Part shown: one piece after another, positions 25,766 through 40,136 of the stretch
Layout of the letters: each line of letters begins with the position of its first letter
How positions within the stretch are numbered: the stretch's first letter is position 1
Source: Larix kaempferi
Lineage: Eukaryota > Streptophyta > Pinopsida > Pinales > Pinaceae
Assembly: GCA_027924585.1 (NCBI GenBank)
Contig: BSBM01000877.1
Span: 1,960,501-2,024,500, forward strand
DNA length: 64,000 nt
Direction: 5' to 3'
Notes under the pieces: generated by a model
Database searches by the model: none
Told to the model about the DNA's origin: nothing
The model's input: only the letters and a program-made list of their open reading frames with translations
Translations under genes and position numbers: made by a program

Positions 25766-26052
25766 ATCCAACTCTGAACAAAATAGTTAAGCTACACATA
25801 ATAATACACATTTTTGAGTAAAATAAGAGCTCTTGGAAATGGTTAATTTGTTGCAATCAATAGTCAGATTTGACGACAAAGACAAAGACATGAATTGGAG
25901 AGAGCAATTTTTAACATTACAACAATTTTATTGATATAATTTTTATCAATAGCACCTGGTAATTGTCAATGAAAGGATTCCATTAACGCAGTTGTCATGA
26001 ATCCATAGAGGCCTCCCACTGTACAAAGCCCTGCAATGATCTCCTTCGCCAT

Positions 26053-26060
26053 TATATAAG
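26053..26060 (+). promoter_or_regulatory. TATA box of GLOX copy 2
   Basis: Same TATATAAG at the same distance from its ATG (26258); surrounding 200 bp read as identical to copy 1. Confidence 0.7.
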
Positions 26061-26257
26061 ACCATCGTCCTCCTTTTCTCATTCCTCGGAGTGCATAGAG
26101 ATTCATTCTTGCCTAAGACCAAATCTCTTTTTTTGGTTAAGCATTCATTAAAAATAATTCTCTCGTTCTCTATATTCGGAATCGTTGGCTACTTACTTTA
26201 TACTTTAAAGTTCAAGCCTCTTGTGAGCGTGAAGGAGTTTTAGTGGTAATCCATAAA

Positions 26258-27886
26258 ATGCAGAGATCTTATGCAATATTGTTAGTCCTGATCGTTACAT
26301 GCGTAAGCGAGATCGCCACGGTTGGAGGGCAGCAGCTGCCGAATGAGGCGCGGAGCGGGCGATGGGAGCTTCTAAAGCAAAACGCAGGGCTTTCTGCAAT
26401 GCACATGACGCTCACGCACACTGGTACTGTTATCATGTACGACCAAACCACGAACGGGTGCCCAGAAAAAGACATAGCGAGGCCCACGCCGCAAGGTTGC
26501 TGGGGGCATTCGGTGGAGTACAATATCGCGAACAATACAGTGAGGCCGCTGCATTTATTGACGAACACCTTCTGTTCGTCGGGCGCGTTTCTCTACAACG
26601 GGACGTTAGTCATAACGGGCGGGTGGCAGGATGGAGAAAAAGTCGTGCGCTACTTCACCCCTTGCGTCGACTCAACCTGCGACTGGATCGAAGCCAAGAC
26701 GCCGCTGCTTTCCAAGAGATGGTACGCTTCCAACCAGATCTTGCCCGACGGTCGGGCCATCGTCGTAGGTGGTCGGGCATCGTTTAATTACGAATTTATA
26801 CCCAGAAACCCTTCGGATCCTGAGGCCTTCAAGCTTCCATTCCTGGTGAAGACCAACACGAAGGGCGAAGAGAACAATTTGTATCCCTTTCTGTATTTGG
26901 TTCCGGACGGCAATCTCTTCATCTTCGCCAACAAGGATTCAATCCTTTTGGACTACAAAAAAAACCAGGTCATCAAAACGTTCCCCACCATGCCGGGTGG
27001 CGGCGCCCGGAACTATCCTTCGTCCGCTTCGTCCGCCATGCTTCCGCTCGAGTCCGCCAATAATTTCCAGAATCTGGAGGTTCTCATCTGCGGAGGAGCC
27101 CCCGATGGAGCTTTCACCGAGGCTGAAAAAGACCACAAATATGTAGAGGCCTTGAAGAGCTGCGGGAGAATGGAGATCACGTCTCAGAATCCACAATGGC
27201 AGATGGAAAACATGACCGGGCCGAGAGTAATGGGTGACATGCTCATTCTCCCCACGGGCAAGATTCTCATCATCAACGGGGCCCAAAATGGCACCGCCGG
27301 CTGGGAAAATGGGCGGGTGCCTGCATTGTATCCTGTCCTCTACACGCCCACCGAAGCCATTGGCAAGAGGTTCACAACTCTGGCTCCGGCTAAAATCCCG
27401 AGAATGTATCATTCCACTGCCCTTGTGCTACCCGACGGGCGGGTTTTAGTAGCCGGGAGCAATCCCCATAAGACTTATAATCTGGCCGCCAAGCCATTCC
27501 CCACAGAGCTGAGAGTGGAAGCCTACATTCCTCCATATCTGCATTCCGTCTACGATTACAAGCGACCAGCCATTGCATATATTTCGACGAGGGAGATCAA
27601 ATACGGGTCGAAATTCAATGTCGGTTTCTCTGTTTCGAGCTTTTACAGCAAGGACATACATTTTCATGCATATGCCCCTCCTTTCAACACGCACACTATG
27701 TCCATGCACCAGAGAATGCTCTCGCTTGCAGCCACGGAATTTGTCAAGGCCGAGGGAAACAGCACATATTCAGTTTCCATAGCTGCTCCGCCCAGCCCAG
27801 TGGTGGCTCCTTCAGGCTACTACCTGCTCACCGTTGTCAACCAAGATGTTCCCAGCAAGGCCGAATGGATTCGCTTCACCAACTGA
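26258..27886 (+). CDS. GLOX copy 2: secreted copper-radical oxidase, intact
   Basis: Predicted protein identical to copy 1 over all 542 residues, including signal peptide, Cys106, Tyr156, Tyr384-His385 and His479. The ATG is preceded by AAA, and the same TATA box (26053) and leader are present. I read its nucleotides as identical to copy 3, and translations in other frames are also identical, so synonymous positions have not diverged. No internal stop or indel; expected to be functional if the promoter is active. Confidence 0.95.
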   Translation: MQRSYAILLVLIVTCVSEIATVGGQQLPNEARSGRWELLKQNAGLSAMHMTLTHTGTVIMYDQTTNGCPEKDIARPTPQGCWGHSVEYNIANNTVRPLHLLTNTFCSSGAFLYNGTLVITGGWQDGEKVVRYFTPCVDSTCDWIEAKTPLLSKRWYASNQILPDGRAIVVGGRASFNYEFIPRNPSDPEAFKLPFLVKTNTKGEENNLYPFLYLVPDGNLFIFANKDSILLDYKKNQVIKTFPTMPGGGARNYPSSASSAMLPLESANNFQNLEVLICGGAPDGAFTEAEKDHKYVEALKSCGRMEITSQNPQWQMENMTGPRVMGDMLILPTGKILIINGAQNGTAGWENGRVPALYPVLYTPTEAIGKRFTTLAPAKIPRMYHSTALVLPDGRVLVAGSNPHKTYNLAAKPFPTELRVEAYIPPYLHSVYDYKRPAIAYISTREIKYGSKFNVGFSVSSFYSKDIHFHAYAPPFNTHTMSMHQRMLSLAATEFVKAEGNSTYSVSIAAPPSPVVAPSGYYLLTVVNQDVPSKAEWIRFTN

Positions 27887-28149
27887 AAATATCCGAATAT
27901 GTCTCTCTGCTCTTCTATCTATAAGCTACTCTACTGTGCTGCTGAGGTGATCATCAAGCGATGGTGAAACTTAAAAAATTCTAACATTTGTATATTGAGG
28001 TGTTTTTATGTTACAATTTGGGTTGATTAATTGCATGAAGATGAGATGAGATTTATGAGTTACTTATTAAGTGTTTGGGGTGGATTAATTGCACCAATAT
28101 GAGACAAATGTTATTCGGATTGATTTTATGACAATGGTTAGAAATTCGA

Positions 28150-28155
28150 AATAAA
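28150..28155 (+). terminator. Candidate poly(A) signal, GLOX copy 2
   Basis: AATAAA in the equivalent place after the stop at 27886. Confidence 0.35.
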
Positions 28156-29622
28156 CAACCGATGCATGGATAACTAGTTCTATAATAATAAAGAGGAGTT
28201 CTTTTATAAATAGGCACTTGTGTAAGTGGCATGAAGAAAAATTAACTTATGAGTAGTTCTATAATAACAAAGAATAGCTCTTTTAGAACAATTAACTTAT
28301 AGCTCAAGTAACCTATCAATGTTCACCGGCCACACAAGTTAAGGCATCTCCTCTTCAAATAGTTTATGTCATTTTTTTAAATTTGTTATGCTATTGGTTA
28401 CTTATTTATACACATACATCTTATATCATCTCCTATTCAAATGTTTTGTATCATCCTTTTTTTCGAGGTCGGAATAAGTACAAAGCATGGAACTACAAAT
28501 TCATTAAACTTTCAATCATATATTCTTTACCTTTAAAAAATAAATTATATCATTAAAACATTCAAATTTATTAAAATAGAGTTGGTCAAATAAAGATAAT
28601 TAAAATCATTATTTCTCATATACAAGAGTGAATAAAAGTTAATAATTATTTCTCATCATGTGAAAAATAATAGATAATTAAAATCATTCTCATATACAAG
28701 GGTGAACAAGACAATGATTAATTTTCATAATGTGTTAATCTGGAAAAATTACAATATATTGATTTGGAGGGATGATTATGAATATTTTCATGATTCGAAA
28801 TGAATTGAATCAAGATAATGGTTGGAAAATTATATACCTAAGTTTAATTCCACAATTAATGAGGTTTTAGATAAAATATTAAGGACAACATGCATATGTA
28901 AAAGTAAATGAGACAAAAGAGAGGAAAACCAATATTTAAATAAAAAAGAAAATGAAAATAGGAAAGTCAAAGTTCAATCTGGTAGTCTTCCCATTACTCC
29001 AACTCTCATATATCTTCTTGTAATTGGACTTTCAAAATGTTTGCCAGAGGGGGATGCAGACACAACCTTGTATTTTAGCCAAAGATTACTGAAAAAGAGA
29101 ACTACCATTAAATGTTGGTTTTCTAATTTGGGTTTTCAAAATAAAATTACTATATTCATTGTGTGATTGATGTTGTGCTGTAAGAATCTCTTATATGTAC
29201 TTGTAAAATTGTTCTTATTAATTTTAATTGATCCTTATATTTTATGGAAGTTACTCTATTTTGATGAGGGTATTTTAAATTGTGGAAAGATTAATCTCTA
29301 TTGTAGCATGTAAATTTGATTAGCGATTTTATTTTCTTTAATAAACAAATAGCACCAAGAGCTATATTTTCCACACCGTTCAGTCATTTCCATGACAGAG
29401 TTGTTGCAATATGATCTCATTCTAATTTCTATTGTAAACAAATCATTTAATTATTTTTTCCTAAATATCCATGTTGGTGAGACTCTCAAACTATGAGGCC
29501 TATAGTTTACATATCAATATACTCCATCCATAATAAACTTTTAAAAAAAGAGATGAAAATATTCTAACATGTTCGCCATCCTTTAGTGCTTGAATATGTC
29601 ATTTGTCCATTTTTGAGCTACC

Positions 29623-29842
29623 ACTTTTTAAATTGCATCAACTTCTCTTCTTCTTTGTACTTTTTAAATTGCATCAACTTCTCTTCTTCTTTCCCTATAG
29701 ATGTGATGAAAAGAGTTGAGTTTAAATTTGTTTCTAACACTTGAATATGGTTAGATATTTCCCTAGCATAGTACATGTTACTTGGATGTGATGTATTGCT
29801 AAGTTTGTATGTTACTTGGATGTGATGTATGGTTAAGTTTGT
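29623..29842. repeat. 36-bp and 34-bp tandem duplications, U3
   Basis: Same pair of duplications. Confidence 0.85.
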
Positions 29843-32132
29843 ATTGTGCTTAATTTCTTCCATTTCTTGAGTTTGATTAATCGAAGTATATAAAATCGAC
29901 CTAAAATAATAATCACCTAGGATTCAAGCTACCACAAACATAATTTAAAACATAAAATATCACCACTAGAAAAAGCAAAACTATCAATATTCAATATGTT
30001 CACTATTTTAGTAAAATATTCATGGGAATGCATTATAAATAACAAGCAATACAAATTATTTTAAAAGAATAAGTGAACAAAATTACATACACTTCTATTT
30101 CCACCAAATTTCAAATCTAGTTCAAAAATATAAAGATGACAACCAAGTTTAGAATATTTTCCTAATGTATGGTTGGAGAAGTTTTGGCTTGTGTCATGTT
30201 CTTGAAATTTCTACTATATTGGAATGAGCACAACTTTTGCACATGATGTTATTCTCTCATGGCAATTAATATCATTAAGGAATTGTGTTAGTAAAATGAA
30301 GAAACATACATAAACTATAAAAATCATCCACCCTTTCTCTTTTTTCAATCAATAGAATTCTTCCTCATGGCTGGATTCCTCTTCAAATTCAAGGCGCCTT
30401 CTAACTTAAAACAAATTATGGTTTCCTTCCATGGACAATGTTTTGAAATGTGCACCACCGTCTTTAAAAATATTAATCAATATTAGGGGAGAATAGGTGT
30501 CAGATTTGCACTCTCTTACTCTATTGGCATTCAATTCTAATCCATGTTATCCCTTATCTGCTTAAATCGTGGAAAGTTAAAATAAACATAGATATTTTAC
30601 ATCTCAATATTGAACATCTACAAGTTAAATCTAGGTTGAAATTATAGTTAGAAAGTGATGTCAAACATTGTGAAAAACAAAGAAAAGAAAAAAACAAAAT
30701 TGTAAAACATTAACCAAAATTAAGTGTATCCACACGCGAGTCACGTTTTAATTTCTCTCCATTCACAAGATATCCCATCTAGAGTAAAATAAGTTACATA
30801 ATAACATGTCATATGAGTATATGCAAATATGCTTTGCATAGTCATTCGAATTGAGTCCTCTTCTTTAATGAACATTTCTTCAAAAACAAAAAATGATATG
30901 TCCATTTCAAAATGTTCACATACATAACCCTTCTCCCACATACTAGATTGAATGTCAAGAAATAATTTTAAACGTATACAATCAATTAATGTTGGATTAC
31001 TATTTGGTAAGCTCATTTTTTAAGTGTGCGTAACCTGGCTTCTGCAATATGCCCATCCAACCATTTTACTCCTGGGAAGAAAATTATCATACTTATAAAA
31101 CGAAACTTCTTCCCCCGATGATATGGAATTATTTCCCTCATAGAGTATCTATCCTATTTGAGAATGGAAAAAACATATAAAATACTAGTAATACTCTCCA
31201 TGAGATGTCATTATTCAAAATAAAAAATGCACAAACCTACACATGAAAAAATAGAAACCAAACATTGAACATCCATTTACTATGAGGAATTCATATAAAA
31301 CTAGAAAAAATATTCAATGATTATAGAATGAAAAGCCCTTACAATTTAGTCCAATGTGAGGAAAAATTTCTTGAATGTAAATTGACTCTTTGATGTATGT
31401 ATGTGTGCTCCTACATATGATATTTAAGCGCCCTTCCCACTTGTTCACTCTGTTGGCTAATAGTAAATGATCGTACTACACCTTTCCAATGGGATTTCAA
31501 ATCATTTAATTCTCTTTTTTTCTTGGTGGGTAAACAAAGTTGAGGGACCTTTTAGATGTTATGGTATATTCAAGAAACCCATTCAAGTTCCATAAAATAT
31601 AATTGATCCCAAGCAATCCCGACCCTGCCGAACCTAGTCCCAAGCTTGCCACGTTGAAGTCCAAGTAGGATACTTAAACAGAACGCGTACACGTTATATA
31701 TTACTAAAATGCGTAAACGTTATGAGATACTAAACGTGTACGCATTTTTCGAAACATATTTTATGCCTGAAACGGGCCACGCCCATCATCTCCTCTACAA
31801 CCGCGACAGAGCAGGGGCGGCGATGGAACGAGTAGTGGTGAACGTGTTTTGAGGGAAAGAGCCCAAATCTTCCACCTTGAGCACCAATTTCTTCAACCTC
31901 GGGTGTTTAAATCAAATTCCACACTTCTAATTTCTATATTTTTTTATGCCCTCAAATCAATTGAATCCATAATTTTTTAAATTTGTATGCCATAGAAGTA
32001 ATTTAGACCATAACTTCACACATTTGTATTCCCAAAACAAATTAAAACCCCAATTTAGTCGTAAAAATAAAATCAGTCTCACTAGATGGATATATATACA
32101 TGAGCATCCTTATGAATCCAAATCAATATTCA

Positions 32133-33040
32133 CAAATACCCAAATTTTCTCATGTATATAGCAAGGTTGCTTACAACTAAAAAAAAAAATCAAGTACAAT
32201 TCATATCTTCCCCAAAATACATAAACTAAGATGGTAAATGGCCTATAGAGTCCAAAAAGCATCATGCTACAACAAATAATAACATAACAAAATCATTGCC
32301 AATATTGGGATTTTATTCATCAATAGCACCATTTACCCCTCCTTTGGACTCTAACCCTTTCCTATACCCGGAATATCGAAGTTAGTCCTCGAAGGACATT
32401 AGTCAACACCTTCTAGTTTTGATGAGGCTTCCTATTCCAAGTTTTAAGATAGGGTAGAGAAGTTTCCCATGCTTGATAAATGTTTTCACTTGAGTGAAGG
32501 GTGCATTTTGGTTAAGGTCAAGACAGAGGAGTTCAACAATAGGGTGTACCAACATCAAGAATCCTAGGGAGGTTGATGTGTTTGATTGCATGTCAATCCC
32601 ATACTATCATACATGATAGAATCTAGTGGAAACCTTGCAATCCTAAAAGATTGCAAACTGTTAATTTTGTTGAATTATAAATCCCAAACCACTATAAACA
32701 AATATGCAAACTCTCTCGTGTGTATATAGAAAGAGTGCATACAACTAAAATAAAATCAAGTGAAATCCATATATTCCAAAAATTACATCTAAACAAAGAT
32801 GCTAAATGGTCTATAGAGTCCAAAAAACATCACACCACAACAAATAATTACATATATCAAAATCCTTGCCTATATTGGGATTTTGTTCATCAATAGCACC
32901 TTGTGCCCCCTACTCTAGGATCTATCCCTTTCCTCTACCCGGAATCTCGGAGCTGGTCCTCCAAGGGCATTAGTCAACACCCTACAGTTTTGATGAAACT
33001 TCACAATCCAAGCCTAAAAATAAGGTAGAGAAGATTCCCA
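32133..33040. repeat. Pair of diverged direct repeats, U3
   Basis: Arms at 32133-32470 and 32699-33040. Alleles near 32242 and 32983 are shared with U4 only. Confidence 0.75.
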
Positions 33041-33297
33041 ATCAACATATACTCTTAGGACATTTAAATTATGTATCTGGAAATTGAAATTAATACACAG
33101 ATATGACATGAATTTAAGATGGAAAAATGTTAAATGTTTAGTCTTTAGTGTATAATTTGTTCAGTTTTAAATTTCAAATTATAAATAGTTCATGTTGTTA
33201 TTTGTTGTACACTAGTTTTACATTTTCCATTACTTAGAGATGTCATTATACCATCTGTATTTTTCTAATGATATTTTTTTTGTATTTATGATTGCAG

Positions 33298-34093
33298 TGG
33301 CTATTATGGATTAGAATGCAGAGATATTGAGAGAGATCACTCATTTGAGAGATATTGGTACAGCTTGGAGGGGTGGAGATGAACTCCACTACTAATTGGC
33401 AGCATCACTAGATGCTATTGTGGATACTATCAGTCGCTCAAACGATGCATTGTACAACATAGAATCATACAGAGAAATAAAATGACAAGAATATGTCGAT
33501 GGATTGAGTTATAATGAGGTGAAGAAATTAAAAATAAATAAAGGGAAAAATATTCACTTTTTAGAGTTCCCGGGACAGATGTCGTTCTAGATACTACTAG
33601 AGCACATATTTCAATTGAGTGGTGTTTTTTTCCACCAATCATAGATCACTGGATGGATCGATGGTATATGGTATTTGACATTCCCCCACGCAACAACAGG
33701 GAAGTACCACTATACTTCCTTCGATAACATTATGCTGATTTTGCGATGGGTAAACATGTCAACTATTTCGATATGCTGGGGCCCCAGGGAACTGGCATGG
33801 GGATGCCCCAAAATCGTCCCAATGATAGGCATAAAGATTCCAATTGACTGATACCTCCACCTCGTAGCCATTTACCGAGTCTAGATGTCCCTCCTGCACA
33901 TACGATGATACCACGGACACAGGAGGAATTTTTGACGCTAGCTCAAGTCATTGTATGCCACAGTACAACTATTGACCAGGAAGGGACCCCTTCCTCTGGT
34001 GGGGTACAGCCAGCGTCTTCCGACCGGAGAGGACCATGTACTATTGGGGATAGACTGGCATCCCACGAGCCACAGATTGAGTGTTGCGCGTAA
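33298..34093 (+). pseudogene. Decayed exon of unknown family, U3
   Basis: Adds a private TAG near 33310 in the opening MDQ segment (CAG to TAG) and a further stop near 33482 (CGA to TGA). These are extra decay typical of unconstrained sequence. Confidence 0.5.
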
Positions 34094-34137
34094 AAGCGGA
34101 AACGTATAGCTGGGTGCTTAAATATACAAGAGTATAT

Positions 34138-34489
34138 AAATATATATATATATATAATATGATCCTCATCATAGCATCATCCTGATGCATATCATCTGGA
34201 GCAACATCATGAAGCTCATCATCCATGATCATCCTGATCATACAATGTATCCACCTGATACATATCATCTGGAGAAACATCTTGAAGCTCATCATCTATG
34301 ATCATCCTAATCATACAGTGTATCCACCTGATACATATACAAATCCATGATCCACCTGATCATACAATGTATACACCTGATAAATATACAAATACATGAT
34401 CCACCTGATCATACAATGTATCCATCTGATATATATACGAATACATGATCCACATGATCATACAATGTATCCACCTGATACATATAGAG
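34138..34489. repeat. TA microsatellite and 49-bp-period tract, U3
   Basis: Same layout; private changes near 34383 (AAATAT for ACATAT) and 34508. Confidence 0.72.
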
Positions 34490-34596
34490 CAGTAACTGGA
34501 GCATCGTCTTGATGCTCATCACACAACGCTTATATCCACAGCCATGGAAAGGATCCTCCTTCACCATGCTTGGAATGGCTCCTACAAATGTGGCCA

Positions 34597-36199
34597 TCAC
34601 TTGTTCCTCGAAGTGTCATCAATCTAAAGAACACCAAGCCTCTCTCTGAAGTATTCGAACTTCACTTTGGCTAGTGGTTTCATCAACACGTCCACAACCT
34701 GCTCATCCGTCGCAACATATAGGGGCTTCACTAATCCTCTCTGCACCATATCCCTGATATATTGATATTTGATCTCAATGTGCTTCAACCTGTCGTGGAA
34801 CACAAGGTTCTCAGACAGCTTCACACAACTCTGGTTGTCAGAAAAGATACCAGTAGCCTCCAATGGGAGATCAAATAGCTCAGACAGTAGCTTCCGAATC
34901 CATACTGCCTCACAACTAGCTGAACAAGATGCAACATACTCTACTTCAACTGTACTCAGTGCTACGCAGGACTACTTCTCGCTAAACCAGGAGATCACAC
35001 CTAATCCCATACTGAAGTAGCACCTCGAAGTGCTCTTCTGCTCAATGGCACTGCCTACCCAATTTGAATCAACAAAACCCTCTAGGTTAAACTTTTTATT
35101 CGCATCATACTTGAGCCCATAATCAACCGTACCCTTCAGGTACCTCAGAATATGCTTTACAGCAACCCGGTGAACACCTCTGGGATCCGTTAGGAACTGG
35201 ATCAATGTGTTCACTGCAAAGAAAATATCTGGTCTCATGTTCGTCAGGTACATCAAGGACCCAATCATCTGACGATACATCATGGCATCAACCGGCTCAG
35301 ATGAAGCATCACACAGAAGCTTCAGGTTCGATGCCATAGGTGTGGCCATTTCCTTGCAGTCCATCATCCCGAACCTCTTCGGGATCTCTATTGCATACTC
35401 CCCTTATCCAAGGAGGATTCCATCTGCACTCTGCCACACCTCCATACCAAGAAAGTAGTGCATCGGACCCAAGTCCTTCATCTCAAACTCAGCAGCAAGC
35501 TTCCTCTTCGTGTCAGCAATCAATCTATCCTCACCTGTTACAAACAGGTCATCCACATACAATAGTAGTATCACTAGATTTATTTCCTCAACCTTGCAGT
35601 AAAGGTTGGAATCCACTTTACTCTTAGTAAAGCCCAAACTGGATAGGAATTTGGCTATCCTTCCGTACCAGGTCCTGGGTGCCAGTTTCAAACCATACAG
35701 GGATTTCTTCAGTTTGCACAGATGAGTATCTCTGTCATGTGTCTCAAACCCTATTAGATGCTCCACATACACTTCCTCTTCAACTACACCAATCAAGAAA
35801 GATGTCTTGACATCCATCTGGTGTACCTTGCATTTCATCACTTGCAGCCAGAGCAAGTACTGATCTAATGGAAGTGTATCTGGCCACAGGAGCAAAAGTC
35901 TCTTCATAATCAATCCCTTCTTTCTGGGAGAAGCCACAAGCTACCAATCTCTCTTTGTAATTCTCTATGCTACCAACTGCAACATGCTTGATCTTATAGA
36001 TCCACTTGGAAGTCACAACAAACTTCCCATCTGGTCTTGGGACCACATTCCAAACATCTTTCATCACGATCGAAGGATCATGGTATTCTTCCATTACTTC
36101 ATCCCGGATCCTGGGAACTTCAATATCATCAATAGATAGCTTTGTTGCTGGAACAAATGTTGTAGTCCTTCTTTTGTAAGTGATGGTATATGATCTTTC
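34597..36199 (-). pseudogene. Decayed Ty1/copia pol, U3
   Basis: Shared lesions at about 35841-35845 (frameshift), 35404, 34972 and 34624. Private substitutions include Ile for Arg after KVEE (near 35581) and Glu for Ala in MMDCK-MAT. It keeps LYVATDEQ like U4 where U1/U2/U5 have PYVATDEQ. YVDD at 35548-35559. Confidence 0.92.
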
Positions 36200-39100
36200 C
36201 TACAAGGCAAGCTAAATTGCATGATTAGAAACATCTCATAGTTTTCAGAATAAATTCTTACACATAAAGAAATATGTCATACAGTCATGCAATTATTTTA
36301 GCCAATGCTTCAATACAACATTTATTCATATCTCGTAACTTTCTAGATGCCTTCCAATCTCTACCAGAACATTGTTAAGAGTGTGCACAACTCCCAACAT
36401 GTCAGCAATACAACATTTATTCATATCCCGTAACTTTCTTGTGTCATTACTCAACTCAAAAAACACATTGTTAGTGTTTTGTCCATAACTCTTCTGTTTC
36501 TCAACCATTTTGAAAAACATTCTATGGTGCACTAAAGGACATCGACCTCTACATGCTATAAAAAAATGGTTTCAAAAAGGTTGCATTAAGACCTTCAAAG
36601 GCTGCACTCACAATTGGCATACTGTTTTCGAGGTTCTATTAATTAGATAATTAAAGAAAAAATTAATTTTTTTTTTTTTTGCGGGGGGCAATAGCGATGC
36701 ACTAGTAATAAGTGTTCTCTATATTTATACCAGTTTTCGCAAGTTGATTCCATCGTTTATGCACTCAAAGGCTACACCCACAAAAACATATACCTTATAA
36801 TTCTCCAAAAACTAAAAAGTTCTTGTTACAAATAATCAAACTTAGGATAGTTAAGAATATTTTCAATAGAAAAAAATTATATATTCGGAAACGTCATTTA
36901 ATTACCTACGTTTCATTTTTTTTACTCATCGCAATATTCATTGTGTATATGTTTCAAAAAATACATGTAAGTTGATGGATGTGTGCTTTTTCAATTTTCT
37001 ATTGCATCTAACATGTCAAAAGAGACCCTCATTAGCTTGCACACACCCTACCCAAATCTACAATTCCTTTATTGATGAGAAGTAACTCAAAATACAATTG
37101 GTACTCATAATGTCAGATAATGACCCATTTCATCACTTTCATTATTAACTATAATAGTTTTCAACTTTCCCAGAGATCTACGAGTTCCCATTTGTCTACA
37201 ATAAAGATACAAAGGAATTATAGAAAAAAGAATATGAACAAATTCAATTCAACAACATTGCAAACCATTTTATCATGACATTCTAAAATGACATTACCCC
37301 ATTAATATCTCAAAATTAAAAGACAATCATGGCCAATTTAAAATTTGATTGATAATCATTGGTTTACCCTAGGCCCTAATCTCCAAGAAAAGAACATTTT
37401 GTTTGTTTCCTATTTACCTTAGGAACAATCTTTAGGTTGAGAACATTTTTTTTGTTTCCTAGTTACCCATGGAAAAATCCCCTCGGAATAAGAAGGACCC
37501 AACTTTTAAAGGAAACTTGGACCTCCAACTATTTATATGTTGTATGGAAGAGAATAACACCAAAGTAGCCACAAATTTCATATGATTTCATGGACTCAAA
37601 AAAAGAAATCACTTTTTACTAATGGTGATACATTTTTGACCAATTCCTTTATTCAATGAGTGAAGGAGTGACTAAATGATGGATGACTGAGTGGTTCATG
37701 GTGATACATTTTTGACCAATTCCTTTATTCAATGAGTGAAGGAGTGACTAAATGATGGATGACTAAGTGGTTCATGGGTTGTCGGGTGGTCGAAATTTTT
37801 TGTCATCCTCTGTGAATTTAATTAAAAAAAGGGAGAAATCATGATGCCATAAGATGTTAGGGTATGGGAAATATACAAAATATATCACCTCTTCTTAAGA
37901 TATTTGAAACCGTTATCATGTCCATGTGGCTAAAACATAAGGTATATATCTTTGATGGTGGGAGAAACAAAATACACAATACAAAATAGAGTACATTTCC
38001 TCTTTCCTTCATATTGGAATAAACTCCATGCTAGTTTAGTGACAACTTCAGCAGTAAAAAAACATAGATATAAATTTCAATTCCCTTCCATATTACCTCC
38101 TCTGATGTGAGAAGTCTCTAAAATTATTTACCTTTATGGTTCACTAGCTTCATCAAGAGTTCAAACATGATTATGTATGTGTATACCACTCTATTATTGA
38201 AAATAACTTAAAACAAGCCAAAACACATACACACACACACACATACAGAGAGAGGGGAGGGGTCGATTTAGTCTATCCCGAGTGGTTGTCGAATGGAGTG
38301 GTATTCTCCTCGGCAAGGTTTTGTTCCCCTAAGTGACAGGTTGAACTCATTATGAGAATAGTGCTGTAATGGATTTGAGGGATTTCGTTGACTGGCCATG
38401 TGCTCTGAAGAATCTAAGGTTTACCCTATGACATGGAAATTAGTTTTAGGGTTTAAGGTTTACTTTCAAACTTTAACCTCAATCTAAGGTTTACCTCAAC
38501 CTGGTCAACCAAACTCACCCATGTCTAGGTGATGTATAGGGGATACTCTACCTTTTCCTAAATGGGCAAGTCTGTGACCTTTGTGAGTTGGAGAGATTTT
38601 TGGGGTCCTTGATGATCAATTGATGCACCTCCATTTCTTCATCCCATCAAGTGGGTTGTGATTCAAATTCTTTTTGTTTTCCATACTTTTGAGACTTTAT
38701 TGCATTGGGTATAAATGTGTGATGTTTCATAGCATTCCCTGCGCCTTAAAGTGACTTGTTCATAGTTCATGTTTTGGGTCCAAGTATAGTCCTTAGCATC
38801 AAAATTGATGTCTTTTAGAAAGTCCTTTTTGAATTCCATGTCTACACATATGGGTGCATATGTGGTGATACGTTAGTGTTTCTTCTCCTCACTTCTGAAA
38901 TGAAATTTTCCTAAAGCATTTTGAATATCACATAATGAATAATATCCCCATAAATGATTAGGGATCTTAGACAATATTACCAAGACATGCTCGAGGGAGG
39001 AAGAGGGATGGAACGTTGGAGTCTAAGGTTCCATGGAAAGACCAAATCTTCTCGAAAACCACAAACTAAAGTTCAAGATTTGATCTTTATCATTGGATTC

Positions 39101-39697
39101 ATTAAATTTTATTATGAAGAATACCTTAGAACAAGGCTAAATATATGATTCTTCCTTGATTTCTAGCTTCCAAGTGCAAGAGATCCAATGTTGAATATAT
39201 GCAAGCTTTAACCAAAGGCCCTTGAATGTGTAAATCAGTCAATTTTCTTTGTATAATGTTGACTTCTTTGTTGCATCCCTTGTTATAGTGATAGCAAGTG
39301 GCAAAGCTTCATTAAAACCATGTGCATCTTAGAAGGAATATGTTTAAACGTTCTCCTTGAATGAGAGATTATAAGTTCCTTCTCTTTCGTCAAAGGAAAC
39401 AACTTGGGGTGATCTAGGAGCTAGAATCATGTCTAGAGAGTTATTGAGTTAGAAGATTAAACCCACAAGAAGCAAGGATCCAACGCAACTAAATGGGAAC
39501 CCTAAAACAACAACAAAAGAGGGAGGGGGAGCTTAGTGGAGGCTAGCAAGTAAGGAAAACCCTAACCATTGTGCACCAAGAAATCAAGAACAACGTTCAT
39601 ATTATGTCTAGGCACATCGGTTATATATATATATAATTTAAATTTATATAAATGAAATCTTTTCCATATTTTTACTCTAGAATGTAAAGTTTCATTC

Positions 39698-39731
<34 letters not shown>

Positions 39732-39843
39732 CTTAACTAAATATATGTAATGCCTATAAATAAAATTCTTGCTTGGAACTTAATATTTTGATAAATCCAA
39801 TAATAAAAGTGAAAATGATCAACATTTGCGTTTTGTTTTATGT
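36200..39843. other. AT-rich spacer, U3
   Basis: No gene supported. Private changes include AATAAGTG near 36707 and ATACATG near 36961; the GT tract is preceded by one more TA. Confidence 0.6.
37624..37775. repeat. 76-bp tandem duplication, U3
   Basis: Same two copies with the same single mismatch. Confidence 0.9.
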
Positions 39844-40136
39844 TGGAAATGTGTAAAAAATGTTAGATTTACATATATTAGCTATGAAAATTGCATAATT
39901 TGGGTGTCATGGGGTATTTGAGGGTGCTAAATCTATTTATCGATTCAAAAACACAATTTGAACACTTCGAAATTTGGAAAAATCCAAATTTGGAAGTGTT
40001 CATATTGTGTTTTTCCAAATTTCGAAGTGTTCAAATTCGATAAATAGATTTAGCACCCTCAAATACCCCATAGCACCCAAATTATACAATTTCCATTTGT
40101 AATATATGTTATTCTAAGAGTTTTTACATATTTCCA
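39844..40136. mobile_element. Foldback inverted repeat upstream of GLOX copy 3
   Basis: Same element; both arms intact. Confidence 0.75.

Larger units (their letters stand above)
14373..28744. repeat. Tandem array unit U2 (14,372 bp)
   Basis: Second unit, the same length as U1 and the closest to it. Its 3' flank near 28.37 and 28.46 kb carries the alleles also seen in U3, not those of U1 and U4, so the last ~400 bp groups differently from the rest of the unit. Confidence 0.97.
27887..32132. other. GLOX 3' flank and U2/U3 junction spacer
   Basis: No gene supported. This junction carries the alternative alleles: a shorter T run with AAATTTG near 28.38 kb, CGAGGTCGG near 28.46 kb and AAAATATT near 28.88 kb, shared with the U3/U4 junction. 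Confidence 0.6.
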